The notes beneath the pieces are model-generated. The model saw only the letters and a program-made list of their open reading frames with translations. It had not been told where the DNA came from and ran no database searches. The translations under genes and the position numbers were made by a program. Positions 34,890 through 45,195 of a DNA stretch of 64,000 bases are shown here, piece by piece. Position 1 is the first letter of the stretch; each line of letters begins with the position of its first letter. The stretch comes from Siphonodentalium dalli (Eukaryota > Mollusca > Scaphopoda > Gadilida > Siphonodentaliidae), in NCBI GenBank assembly GCA_032622095.1, contig CP136066.1, positions 196,716,816 through 196,780,815 on the forward strand. Reading direction: 5' to 3'.

Positions 34890-35459
34890 GACTTGACAAT
34901 TTTTTTTTTTTAAGTTGGAATTATCGACAGATTTCTCCTCTATCTAAATTGTTTACTGACAATGTGTTGATTTGTATGAGTAAATAAATTATTAGCCGAC
35001 AAGAAATCACTAAGTTCCAGATATTTAGTTGATCGTTTGACCGATTTTTAATGATAGTAAACTGTATGGGTGGTGAATTTAGAGACACATGTCGGCCATT
35101 GCTAGCTGAGCCGGATCAATCCTAAAAAATACGCTCTCCGGAGACAATATTCGGTGGTTAAAATTTTATCAAATGCAACGTGTATGAATGTTTCTGATGG
35201 GAGCTTGTGGTATTTATTGAAAGATGAATTCTTTGCCGATCCATCCGTGTATATATCGTTATCATTACTGGGGTGATTGGGCTAAATTTGTGCGACTCCC
35301 GAGCGATGGTGAAACGTTGAATTTCTAAAGTGCCCCTTGTCTATATAATGTTCCATTAACGCGAAGAAGGCGCGTATATAGAGGCGGCGTATATGGGCAG
35401 TGCAAAAGGGGGCGGACAGTGGCGCGCGTTACAGGCCCCTGTGCTGAAACCAATAACCT
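34890..35459. other. Non-coding, no clear feature
   Basis: No repeat or supported coding sequence was recognised upstream of the possible first exon's downstream flank. Confidence 0.35.
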
Positions 35460-35479
35460 TTAATTGGCAAACCCTAGTC

Positions 35480-35577
35480 TTGCCAGTCATGTCTACATGT
35501 ACGTGTACCCACAGACAATAGAACGTCCCGGAGAGCACTATAATTAACACACCAATACCTAAGAGGACTACATTCAT
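35480..35577 (-). CDS. Possible first exon encoding a signal peptide or anchor
   Basis: The minus-strand ATG at 35577 opens MNVVLLGIGVLIIVLSGTFY, a strongly hydrophobic run with an uncharged N-terminus, followed by CLWVHVHVDMTGKTR. This looks like a signal peptide or type II anchor. The 3' limit is uncertain: GTACAC after CTGTGG or GTTTGC after ACTAGG could be donors; both are near codon boundaries, and I cannot choose. The next minus-strand candidates are the exons at 27768-27656 and 21550-21379. A paralogue with the start lost sits at about 32100. A dispersed repeat (35842-35958) lies upstream. Confidence 0.35.
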
Positions 35578-35841
35578 CGAGAATGACGGTGCTTATCGGA
35601 AATTCTTTGTTATGGTCGGTGTTGGTCTCACCACGGGAACATGGCGGGGCTAGTAATTAGTCTGTAGACTTTCCATTTTCATTAACATAATGATCATAAG
35701 AAGATGTTCAATATTATGTTTTATTCGGAACATAAAAAGATTGTTCTATACACCGCGTGAGATCAATTTCGTTTACTGCCAAACATTCGATAACATGTTA
35801 AGACTCAGCTTCTAGAAACGTATTGTCTCATATACACCTAG

Positions 35842-35958
35842 ATCATGTCATGAATATCTAATCTAGTCACGCCTGTATAGAGATCATACTCCACCAGGCA
35901 AATCCTGAGAACATTTTGATGTTTTAACAGTGAAGTTTATAACATTGAAAAATCAATG
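35842..35958 (+). repeat. Dispersed ~110 bp repeat, copy 3
   Basis: CCTAGATCATGTCATGAAT, CGCCTGTATAGAGATCATAC, TCCACCAGG, TGTTTTAACAGTGAAGTTTA. More diverged than the 20.8 and 21.7 kb copies, but in the same order. Confidence 0.55.
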
Positions 35959-36047
35959 AAGGTAATATATGTGTCAGTTAACTCATGTTCTTTAATAATA
36001 TATTTCACACTGAGTAGCACTGGGGGGAGTGCACCGCTCCTGCTAAT

Positions 36048-37426
36048 GGTCTATTCTCATTACACACGCGCGTGCGATTAATCGCAGCGTTTTTTAAGGT
36101 CGAGCGGCTCTATATGTGTGTTCGATGGCATTCCTTCCTCCCACTGATAAGAGTTCCCCCAATAGGGGTGGGGGTCTGACGAACACATTCATACACAGGT
36201 CTAGGGTAGGTTGGAGGATGATAAAGTACTTTCGTTTGGGGGTGACCACATACAGGCCTATATATGCTGACACATTAACTTTAATTTTCCTCGGTCAGAT
36301 TTACTCAGGTATAAGTTGAGTATAACGAGCCATGCCATCAAAATGACATAAGTTTTGAGGACACAATTACATCTAGCTAATTATAATTAGAAATAGAATT
36401 CCATGTAGTTGGGCATAAATATGCATATTTTATTCCAGCTTGAAACGTATATAACACTATATAGTACGATCACAACCCAGATTACAGGAGTTTTATGTAT
36501 ATAATTGTTATTATCACTCAAGATTATCAAAAGTGTACGATTAAAGTGGTTGAATTAGATCTTTCAACATTTTACCTTATAGTTAGCTAGGTCTGACAAA
36601 AATCGTCTTTCTGAATAAAACATATGATATCCAGTAAAAATTATGGGGAAAGAGGGGATGAGACCCCAATTTGTTGGGAGAAAAACAAATAGATTTGCAT
36701 GTAGGGAGGATGGTAGACCCATGGTTGGGAGGGATTTTTATGTTCAACCCTGTGTATGAACGTTTTTTTCTTTTTCAGACCCCCTCCCCCATCATCGAGT
36801 GCTCATTTGTATAGCCGCTGGCAACAGCGACAACGCGGTACTATAATTGACGAACCACCGTTCAAATAGAATAAGTGATGGGACTCAGAATTCGACCTTA
36901 ATAGTCACACACGCATCGTTTCAGGTCGAATTCTGTCGCCAGGACGCTGTTCGCATGCATGAGCGATTGATTTCAATTTGATCGCCATTGGCGGCTTATC
37001 ATCAGTGATAGAACATGCTAAACGGCACATTACTATCAATCTATATATTCACAATCTTGGGTACAGTGTTGCGCGAGACTGAGAGGTAATATAATTCGAC
37101 TGAATTCTACAAAAATCACCACTGATGCTAGCTATACGTTGGAAACTTCTTTCCAAGCCATTTCCTTTCCGTACTTCATTTATTATTTTATCGCCCATCA
37201 GTTATGAGAATGACTGTACCCGGATAGTATATGTGACCGAGTGAACCATGCCATTCTCTGTAACGGCTATCTCGATGACGAGGTTGATTGCATAAGATGA
37301 TTGGTCACGAATAAGACGTGGTTGTTTGAGGAAGGTAATTGATCACGAATTGCTCTGTGTTATGTTAACACGCACCTTAAAAAACGCTGCGATTAATCGC
37401 ACGCGCGTGTGCAATGAGAATAGACC
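36048..37426. mobile_element. Non-autonomous DNA transposon with 53 bp TIRs
   Basis: Both ends begin GGTCTATTCTCATT, followed by CACACGCGCGTGCGATTAAT and CGCAGCGTTTTTTAAGGT, inverted, with one mismatch over 53 bp. The TIR contains the palindromes ACGCGCGT and GCGATTAATCGC. No target duplication is obvious (CTAAT left, CTTAG right). The 1.38 kb interior has no recognisable transposase; the ORF at 36116 is short and shows no domain. Superfamily unknown. Confidence 0.8.
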
Positions 37427-38340
37427 CTTAGTCCGTCCGAATTAAATCGCATAATCGTCCAGCGTGCATCGATAAATGTTAAGTTGCCCTCTCTGCAAAG
37501 TTATAAAAATTAGCGTGACGGCACTTAAAATGGTAATATTCTTAAAAATCAAAATTATTCTTTAAAAATTGAATGTTGATTTTTCAATATGACCGTCTGT
37601 ATCCGTGCCACAGTGTGTTGAATTCGATTTGTAGCGCTCACGCAAGATTGAACAATTGCAATCAGGAGTTTATCACTTCGTTTTCTACATTTTACCGTAA
37701 CCTTCGGCGATAAAGTTTGTTTTTAGACCAGAAATAGGACATTCCAATGGGAAAACCATAGTGTTGTGGTAATATTGTTATCTCCGGGACACGAAAATGC
37801 AAACATCTTACACGGTAAATTTGAAAAGGTCTAAAGGTGGCACATTAAAAAAAAAGCACACGGTGGCTCCAGTGCGAATTTTTTATTGCTCCATTTCGAA
37901 AACGAGCAAAAATGATAAGCTCCAGCGCGCACCCATTGATAAATAATTTCGATATTGCACACAATTCATCGATAATTTAGTAAATTATAGGCGTTACAGC
38001 CGAGTGTAATGACATTTTATCTAATATTTGTGCATTTGTCTCTTTGCAGAGCAAATATAGATGTTACCATTGCAAAATATAAAGGGCGACTAAGTGTGTT
38101 CCAGTCAGTTACAAAAATGTACATCCGAATTATCTATTATTGATTTGGAGGGATGATAATGTGATAAAAGCAGGCGACAGATAACTGAGATAAGTGCAGA
38201 AGGAGCCCTATTTATTGATGGTGATGTTTAGATAATAAGTTCAACAAACGACCTATATGGTTATCTTATTATCTGAACATCTCCTATGGGATAACAACTC
38301 AATAATGATGCCTTAGTATTAAAATTTAGAAAGGGTTAAT
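37427..38340. other. Non-coding, weak inverted similarity only
   Basis: Possible faint inverted pair near 37480-37540 and 38045-38095 (GCAAAG/CTTTGC, TGGTAAT/ATGTTACCAT, GCCCTC/GGGCGA), too weak to call. No gene. Confidence 0.35.
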
Positions 38341-38364
38341 CATTTGTGAAACAATACACTATAC

Positions 38365-38585
38365 ACCAGACCCTGTCTATTTATTTCACCAGACCCTATC
38401 TGTAATTATTTCACCAGACCATGTCTGTATTGAGCACACCAGACCCTGTCTGTATTGAGGCCACCAGATCATGCCTGTATTGATTTCGCCAGACAATGTT
38501 TGCATTGGGTTCACCAGACCTTGTATGTATGAGGTCACCAGACCCTGTCTGTATTGAGTACACCAGACCCTGTCTGGATTGAGTA
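38365..38585 (+). repeat. Minisatellite, ~25 bp unit, about 9 copies
   Basis: CACCAGACCCTGTCTGTATT plus GAG-type spacer, diverged between copies. The overlapping minus-strand frame is a reading of the repeat. Confidence 0.85.
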
Positions 38586-38602
38586 CAGCTAATATTTCCA
38601 TT

Positions 38603-38715
38603 AAACCTAGATCATGCCATGAATCTCTACTATGGCTAACGCCCGTATAGAGATCATATTCCACCAGTAGAAAACCCGGGAAGTTTTTAAAGTTTTGACA
38701 GGGAACCTTATAAAG
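38603..38715 (+). repeat. Dispersed ~110 bp repeat, copy 4
   Basis: CCTAGATCATGCCATGAATC, CCCGTATAGAGATCATATTC, CACCAG, CCCGGGAAGTTTTTAAAGTT, GGGAACCTTATAA. Confidence 0.6.
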
Positions 38716-38734
38716 TCGAACAAATAATGTTGCG

Positions 38735-39630
38735 AATATATTTCAATTCAATTCAATTCATTTATTTCTCACTCCCTTAATAAAGGTATGGAGATAATTA
38801 TATGTGTACAATATTTACATATATACATGTGGTCAACATGGTTTATCTAGAACATAACAGTGTTATATAAAAGACATATGATCAGATATACATGTAACAT
38901 CGCTGTAATATACACATTTATGATATCATTGAACCAATGGGTAATACACCTTCCTAATCTAATTAAATTCCTTTATAATGTGTCGTATTAATATACATAG
39001 CCGGCGATATAAATGTTTGTCTTTTGTATTTAGTAATTCGCTCATGACTATAACATTTGGTCTTTTAGTGAATTCTTTCGGCAGTAGGCGGTTTCTAAGA
39101 AAATTAAAGTGTTCACACTTAAACAGGTAGTGGAATTCATCGCCAAATCTTGTCGAAGAGCATAGCGTGCAAATACGATCTTCGAGATCAATGTTTTGCC
39201 ATCTACCCACCTCAACTGGGAGTTTGTGGTTGCACGTTCGGAATTTACATAAAGTTTTTCGATCGTTTCTATTACTACAATCTAGATATTCTTCAAAGTG
39301 GAAATTGTGCTTGTATATTCTATAAATGACACCTCTGCTAGAGTTATCAATGTCTGTCGACCAACTCGAAACAAATTTTTCTATAAGGCAGCATCTTACA
39401 TAATCAGTTAGCTGGTCTACATTCTGAATTCGATCAGCTGCCAATAAGTGGGATTGACTAGAATCAAGCAAAATGTCGCGAATCTTACGGAGCCATGGAA
39501 AACAATAATCATTTTCATGTGATAAGCTATAAGCTAACTTATATAGTACTTTGCTTGTTATTATTAGTTCAAGACTGCTCGTACTATAAACCAGATAAGC
39601 TATTGTGATAGGGAGCGCTATCCCAATATC
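38735..39630 (-). pseudogene. LINE fragment, C-terminal region and 3' tail
   Basis: The minus-strand frame is open from about 39630 to the stop at 38959. It includes SLSHENDYCFPWLRKIRDIL, DRKTLCKFRTCNHKLPVEVG, RICTLCSSTRFGDEFHYLF, and KCEHFNFLRNRLL. The C-x2-C...G-D-E-F-H-x3-F-x-C module after a K-F-R-x-x-N-H-x-L-x-[IV]-E-x-G-R segment is typical of the C-terminus of invertebrate non-LTR retrotransposon polyproteins. The 3' end carries (GAATT)n, a short-repeat tail usual for CR1/L2-type elements. The reverse transcriptase is missing; a MITE abuts the 5' side (39664). It is a truncated copy, though this C-terminal frame itself is uninterrupted. Confidence 0.7.
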
Positions 39631-39663
39631 TTAGATGGTTTTAGTACGGGCAGACTTGGACTA

Positions 39664-39912
39664 AGTTATTATCTGTTCCAACATAATGTACTTCACTTCA
39701 GGTGAAGATCCCAACTCGAAATTTCACGATTTAAGTGACTTTGTGGGCGATTTTTCTTTGAGTTCCTTACAATTATTGAATATATCCTGTGCAAGTATTT
39801 CAATTTTTATTGCGATATCGGCTCACAAAAGTCACAGAAAAGCATGCAATTTCGAGTTGGGACCTCTACCGACAGTGAAGTACATTATTAAGGAACAGAT
39901 AATAACTGAGAA
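39664..39912. mobile_element. Fold-back MITE, ~250 bp
   Basis: AGTTATTATCTGTTCC plus TAATGTACTTCACT at both ends, inverted. The arms continue through CCCAACTCGAAATT and AGTGACTTTGTG. The 86-codon frame spanning it is arm sequence. Confidence 0.75.
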
Positions 39913-39944
39913 ATATATATTAGTCGCGTTATTTTTTCGACTTT

Positions 39945-40062
39945 AAATGTTCTCTGTCAAAACTTTAAAAAGTTCCCATGCAGGTTTTGTACTGATGGAA
40001 TATGATCTCTGCGGGCCACCGGCCAGCGTAGAGATTTATGGCATTATCAACCTTAAACCGAC
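39945..40062 (-). repeat. Dispersed ~110 bp repeat, copy 5 (inverted)
   Basis: CTGTCAAAACTTTAAAAAGT, ATGGAATATGATCTCTGCGG, CGTAGAGATTTATGGCAT: inverse of the copy at 38603. Confidence 0.6.
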
Positions 40063-40191
40063 TAATATCGATTTCCGACATCTCCAATCCGAGTAATATG
40101 GGCTTACGACATGCCGGAGATCTACTCCACTGTTATAAAAATAACGTGTTGGTATCCATTTTTGCTACGTCACTCATATGAAAGGGTGTCA

Positions 40192-41377
40192 GACCGATTC
40201 TCCGAAGACCTATTACTACGAAGGACCACAACTCCGAAGACCCGATTCTCCGACGGCCCACAACTCCGAAGACCCGATTCTCCGACGGCCCATAACTCCG
40301 AAGATCCGATTCTCCGAAGACCTATAACTCCGAAGACCTATAATTCCGAAGGTCCGATTCTCCAAAGATTTTGTTTTATCGGGGTATTATCGTTTACTAA
40401 ATAGTGTACAGTCCAGTGGCGAAGCCAATGGGTCCCAAAATTCCTACTGCCCCCCCATTAAACCTTTACTTGCTATTTCAGACAATATGGGCCCCTACCA
40501 AAACATGTCCAATGTCACGTAAACGCCCGGAAATCGTTCATGGGGCATCAAAATATTCAAACTGTTCCTACTACCCCCACCTAAATGGGAATCCTGGCCC
40601 GCCACTGACTATACACCAGATACTATAACGTTACGTTGGCCCATGAGATGCCAGAGTAAAATGTACAGGGGTGAACGGGGAAGAACTTGTCCTTTTTCAT
40701 ATATAAAATGAACTTAATTGTATTTTCAGTCGCCAGAAAAAAGGGCGAGTTCTGCCCCTTTGCATGTTAGGCTACTCTGACATTCTTGCAGCGTTTCGTT
40801 ATAATATACCCGGTGCACACCAGTGGCGGAGCCAGGGTTCCCATTTAGGGGTGCACATTAATTAGCATATGTGGGGGATATGTGGTGGACATATCATGCA
40901 TATGATATGCCGAAGCATATCACGAAGGCCTGATTTGGGGAGCGCATGCATGGGAGGGGTCTCCCCCAATCGTTGGTCCGCCCCCCCCCCCTGGGCAGGA
41001 ACACTGTGAATATTTGATTGCCTAGGAGGGATTTCCGGACGTTTACATGACATTTGACATTGTTTTGGTGGCGGTTTTCCCTAGGGCCCCATTGACTCCG
41101 CCACTGGACTGTACACTATTTAATAAGCGATAAAACATGATATTCGGAGAATCGGACCTTCGGAGAATCGGACCTTCGGAGAATCGGCCCTTCGGAGTTA
41201 TAGACCTTCGGGGTTATGGGCGTTCGGAGTTATAGGCTTTCGGAGTTATGGGTCTTCGGAGTTATTGGATTTCGGAGAATCGGGACTTCGGAGTTATGGG
41301 CTTTCGGAGAATCGGGGCGTCGGAGAATCGGACCTTCGAGAATCGGACCTTCGGAGTTATGGGTCTTCGGAGAATCG
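40192..41377. mobile_element. Fold-back element with CTTCGGAG-type tandem arms
   Basis: The left arm (40192-40370) is tandem CCGATTCTCCGAAGA, ACCCATAACTCCGAAGA and similar ~16 bp units; the right arm (41137-41377) is the same units inverted (CTTCGGAGAATCGGAC, CTTCGGAGTTATGGG). Inside the arms a second inverted pair continues (GGGTATTATCGTTTACTAAA, TAGTGTACAGTCCAGTGGCG at the left against GACTCCGCCACTGGACTGTA, CACTATTTAATAAGCGATAA at the right). Flanks are loosely direct: GCTACGTCACTCATATGAAA at the left and GCTACGTGACCTATGAAAG at the right. Frames here are repeat readings; no transposase. Confidence 0.7.
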
Positions 41378-41397
41378 CTACGTGACCTATGAAAGAG

Positions 41398-41925
41398 TTA
41401 CCATTACTAAGAGGCGTTCTAATTAATAAACATGATATTACTTTGTTTGTTTGATATTTGGCCTGATATCAGCCCTCGCGGTAATCTCATATGAGCCTTC
41501 GCGCCCTTCGGTCTCAGGCTGATATGAGGTTACCTCGGGCTAATATCAAACAAACCACGCAATATCCTCTAAATTTTGCCCTCAAAAGAGTGGTATAGGC
41601 TTATTGCTTGGTTTGTTTGATATTATTGGCCTGATATCAGCCCTTGGTAACCTTCGGTCTCAGGCTGATATGAGGTTACCTCGGGCTGCTACCAGGCCTA
41701 ATATCAAACAAACCAAGTAATAAGCCTATACCACTCTTTTGAGGGCAAAATTTAGAGGATATTGCGTGGTTTGTTTGATATTAGCCCGAGGTAACCTCAT
41801 ATCAGCCTGAGACCGAAGGTCGCGAAGGCTGATACGAGATTACCAAGGGCTGATATCAGGCCACTAAAATCAGACAAACCAACTAATATCCTATTTATTA
41901 ATTAGAACGCCTCTTGGTAACTGAC
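41398..41925. repeat. ~525 bp palindrome with secondary hairpins in each arm
   Basis: Centre near 41662; arms of about 255 bp. Landmarks read outward to inward: AAGAGGCGTTCTAATTAATA, TTTGGCCTGATATCAGCCC, GGTCTCAGGCTGATATGAGG, TTACCTCGGGCTAATATCAA, TCCTCTAAATTTTGCCCTCA, AAAGAGTGGTATAGGCTTAT, all repeated inverted. Each arm can also fold on itself at the GGCCTGATATCAGCCC...CTGATATGAGG parts. The palindrome sits exactly between two fold-back elements. Non-coding. Confidence 0.75.
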
Positions 41926-41960
41926 AACAGTTACTCTTTCAGATGAGTGACGTCGGAAAA

Positions 41961-43115
41961 TGGGGGTAGGGTTCTCTATGCCGAATGTTCTCTACTTCGA
42001 AGGTTCTCTACTTCGAATGTTCTCTATTCCGAAGGTTCGCTATTCCGAAGGTTCGCTATTCTGGGCGGGTTATTCAGAAATACATACAAATTGATATGCC
42101 CCCCCCCCCCAAAAGACACACAATGGAATGAAAAATACTATTACACTTGTATTCCCATATAAAACATTAATACACCCATTCTAATTTCCAAAGTGTTCCA
42201 GATATCGGTTATTATTATTATCAGGAAGACAGTATACGTTTATGGTTGTTATGTAAACATGGTGACTGCATGACTGAAACAAAATGAGGGATAAAGTCCC
42301 AACGAATTGGCATCCAATTTTGGAAGAAACATAACATGTCATTGGAATGCCACAATTGCACGTGGGTTCGTCGCCGGTCTAAACGGCGATATTTCGTAAT
42401 GCATGTACGTTATGGAGTTCCAGTGCTGATTTAGAGTTATATTTATCTTCCTTTAGTTGGCGTATTCTTACCTCCAAAATCCGAAAATTCCTATATGTCG
42501 TCTTAGTAGTCGTTCAATTGTTTTTCGTGCGTTCCCATAACATGTTTAATGTCATTACTTGATTATATGACATTATTTCTCAATACATATTTACGTCAAC
42601 CCACACACGATACATGAACGCTAGTACTTCCACACCGATGTGGCATTATTATGTTTGTAACGCAGACCGTCGAGGAAAAAAGGTCCTCGTTTATAATATA
42701 TAAACATTCGGAACAGCGACCGTCGGAATAGAGAACCTTCGGAATAGCCAACCTTCGGAATAGAGAACATTCGGAATAGCGAACCTTCGGAATAGCGAAC
42801 CTTCGGAATAGCGAACCTTCGGAATAGAGAACCTTCGGAATAGCGAACCTTCGGAATAGAGAACCTTTGGAATAGCGAACATTCGGAATAGAGAACCTTC
42901 GGAATAGGGAACCTTCGGATTAGAGAACATTCGGAATAGCGAACCTTCGGAATAGAGAACCTTCGGAATGGCCAACCTTCGGAATAGAGAACCTTCGGAA
43001 TAGAGAACATTCGGAATAACGAACCTTCGGAATAGAGAACATTCGGAATAACGAACCTTCGGAATAGAGAACCTTCGGAATAGCGAACCTTCGGAATAGA
43101 GACATGACCCCAAAA
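41961..43115. mobile_element. Fold-back element with 15 bp CCTTCGGAATAG-type tandem arms
   Basis: The left arm (41969-42065) has six units of TTCGCTATTCCGAAGG type; the right arm (42706-43103) has about 27 units of GAACCTTCGGAATAG or GAACATTCGGAATAG, inverted relative to the left. The outer borders are a rough inverted pair (TGGGGGTAGGGTTCTCTATG / CATGACCCCAAAAG). The ~640 bp between the arms is unique and non-coding. The unit length of 15 is a multiple of three and lacks stops in three minus-strand frames, giving frames of up to 140 codons that are not genes. Confidence 0.75.
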
Positions 43116-43785
43116 GAGGATGCTGTAATAAGTTTAAAATGTTTGTCAGCCTAGCAAAACTTCCAATGATCGTTTTTTATATTATGTGGGTACATTTTTG
43201 GATTGACGTGATATATACCCGTGTCATACAAATGATGGTGATTGCATGTATTTTCCAATTTTCTTTCGCCTGGCAAGTGGCAAGCTGAAAATTGGTTTAG
43301 GAAATTTTGTCTAATTCGTTATCAAATTGGATCATGCATCTTCAAGTATTTAATAATATAATATGCCTTTGTTTCGTATAAATTAATATACTATTTGTAC
43401 ATGTAGCTGATAAATCACAAATAAATTCTAGCCGTGATACATTGGATAAAATCCCAACTAGGTCCAGTAAAATATGTCTTTGTGCATTTCCATGCTGCTA
43501 GCAATCTGAAGTCCTTAAAGACCTTAACATTGGTGGTTGTTTTTTTTTACACCCAAAGTGGTCCTGCTGATTTGCTATGATGCTGGTAGGACGAACTGAT
43601 GTGTTGCATGTTATGAACATTTACAGTTATGTTGTCATTTTGTGGTGTTTTGGCTAATACGAGCCATTTTAGAATAAAACTAATGTCTGCATGAAACATT
43701 CACGGACATGTATATTTTTAAATATTTTAATCATATCTGCTCAGATTATAGCAGAACGACAGGAATTGTGAATTTTTTTTCATTT
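43116..43785. other. Non-coding, no clear feature
   Basis: No repeat or coding signal was recognised. Confidence 0.4.
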
Positions 43786-43789
43786 AAAC

Positions 43790-44290
43790 ATATTTTAATT
43801 ATTATAAAGAATACATTACATATAAGGGATTGGATGACAATGCTGTAAAACTGACATGGATCAGATGGTACATAAACACATGAATATAACAATTTATATA
43901 TACATATACATAGTATATAACTAGTATGACAACTGGCAGCATATATAAGTGTATGGTGAGAAAGGGTTAGTTTGTGTGTTTAGGAAATAGTAAATAGGAA
44001 GGGATCGATTGAGTAAGTAATAGAAAGGGTATTGGGCCCAATGGGGGACAGAATGTGGGTTTATGGCACGGAGTTCCGATGTTGTGTGATCACAGGAGCT
44101 GATTCGTTGCACGTCATAAATCGCCCGGAAGATTTTATGAATTTTAAAGCTGTATCTGCAGCAATTCTTGTTGTCGGTTAAAGTTAGATCTCCGTTTAAA
44201 AGAGTTTCACAGGACACGACTCGAAAGGATACCCAGTATCTTTGAAAAGCCGACGATAATCCTAACGGATGTACGTCTCTAGAATTGTCA
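43790..44290 (-). mobile_element. LINE 3' end, same family as 56480-58300
   Basis: The 3' end (lower coordinate) AAACATATTTTAATTATTAT, GGGATTGGATGACAA matches the 3' end at 56485-56535 (AAACATATATTATTTGTTCA, GGGATTGGGTGACAA). The 167-codon minus frame overlapping it runs on into the CT tract and is not a gene I recognise. UTR only. Confidence 0.5.
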
Positions 44291-44291
44291 A

Positions 44292-44293
<2 letters not shown>

Positions 44294-44384
<91 letters not shown>

Positions 44385-44400
44385 CCTCTCTCACTTTCTC
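44294..44400. repeat. Long (CT)n microsatellite
   Basis: About 34 uninterrupted CT units followed by imperfect CT. It joins two LINE 3' UTRs of opposite orientation. Confidence 0.95.
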
Positions 44401-44680
44401 TATGCCTCTTACTATCCCTAACACTATCTTCTCCCTGTTTCCATCCTAACTCAAACTTAGTTAATATATCTTCATTTCTCCTAAAACCGTTATTTCAATC
44501 CTTTCCCGTCTGGTCGATACCCCCCCCCCTCACTTATTGGGAATTAGGGGCATGTCGCCAAAGAGGAGAAGACTTCATATAAGCCCTCGGACTTGTTGTC
44601 TGATCCTTATTTCTATTTGACATATTTGTATCATCTGTATTTTATGTTATATGTTTGGATTTGGATGTTTACACTATAAA
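44401..44680 (+). mobile_element. LINE 3' UTR, inverted match of 10452-10790
   Basis: TACTATCCCTAACACTAT, GTTTCCATCC, AACTCAAACTTAGTTA, TTTCCCGTCTGGTCGATACC, ACTTATTGGG, GTCGCCAAAGAGGAGAAGAC, TTCATATAAGCCCTCGG, TGTTGTCTGATCCTTATTTC: each is found inverted, in order, in the UTR at 10450-10750. Confidence 0.75.
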
Positions 44681-45195
44681 GTGTCCATTATATTTCAGTT
44701 CTACAATGACGCGGCATTCCCAACATGACGTAGTAACCCATTGCCAAATATGGAGTGCATTCCTGGCGTAGTAAATGTTTGTGAGAATCGTAGTATTTAG
44801 AAATAGTTATAAATACAACAAGATGTGAAAGAATACTCAGTCACAAAGAGCGTTGACTGCATGATACAAACTTGAAGATGGTGTCTCCTATATTGCGATG
44901 AGTAAAATGGATATATAGCCCGTATGCAGTTTTACAAACAATATTTGAGTTTGACAATGCGTGCGAAAATTGTCAACACGCCATTGACCTCTGATGTGTG
45001 AAGTGATATGTTATGAACTTTTACCATAAACCAACGAAATCATAGTATGATCGCGTATAGTCTGCGCCACTCTCCAATGAAATGGGGGGGGGGGGGAATC
45101 CCTTCAAAATAGAAACCAATTGTATAAGCGAGATCAAGCGACGTACATCCGTTTGGATTCTCGTCCGCTTTTCAAAGAGACTGAAGAATACCATA

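Noticed and set aside
39686-39946. 86-codon plus-strand ORF
   Set aside because: Spans the arms and loop of a fold-back MITE.
42621-43113. Three overlapping minus-strand ORFs of 61-140 codons with LYSEGSLF-type repeats
   Set aside because: A 15 bp stop-free unit opens all three frames at once; this is not a protein signal.
43921-44424. 167-codon minus-strand ORF with an RE-repeat N-terminus
   Set aside because: The RE run is the (CT)n microsatellite and the rest is LINE 3' UTR.
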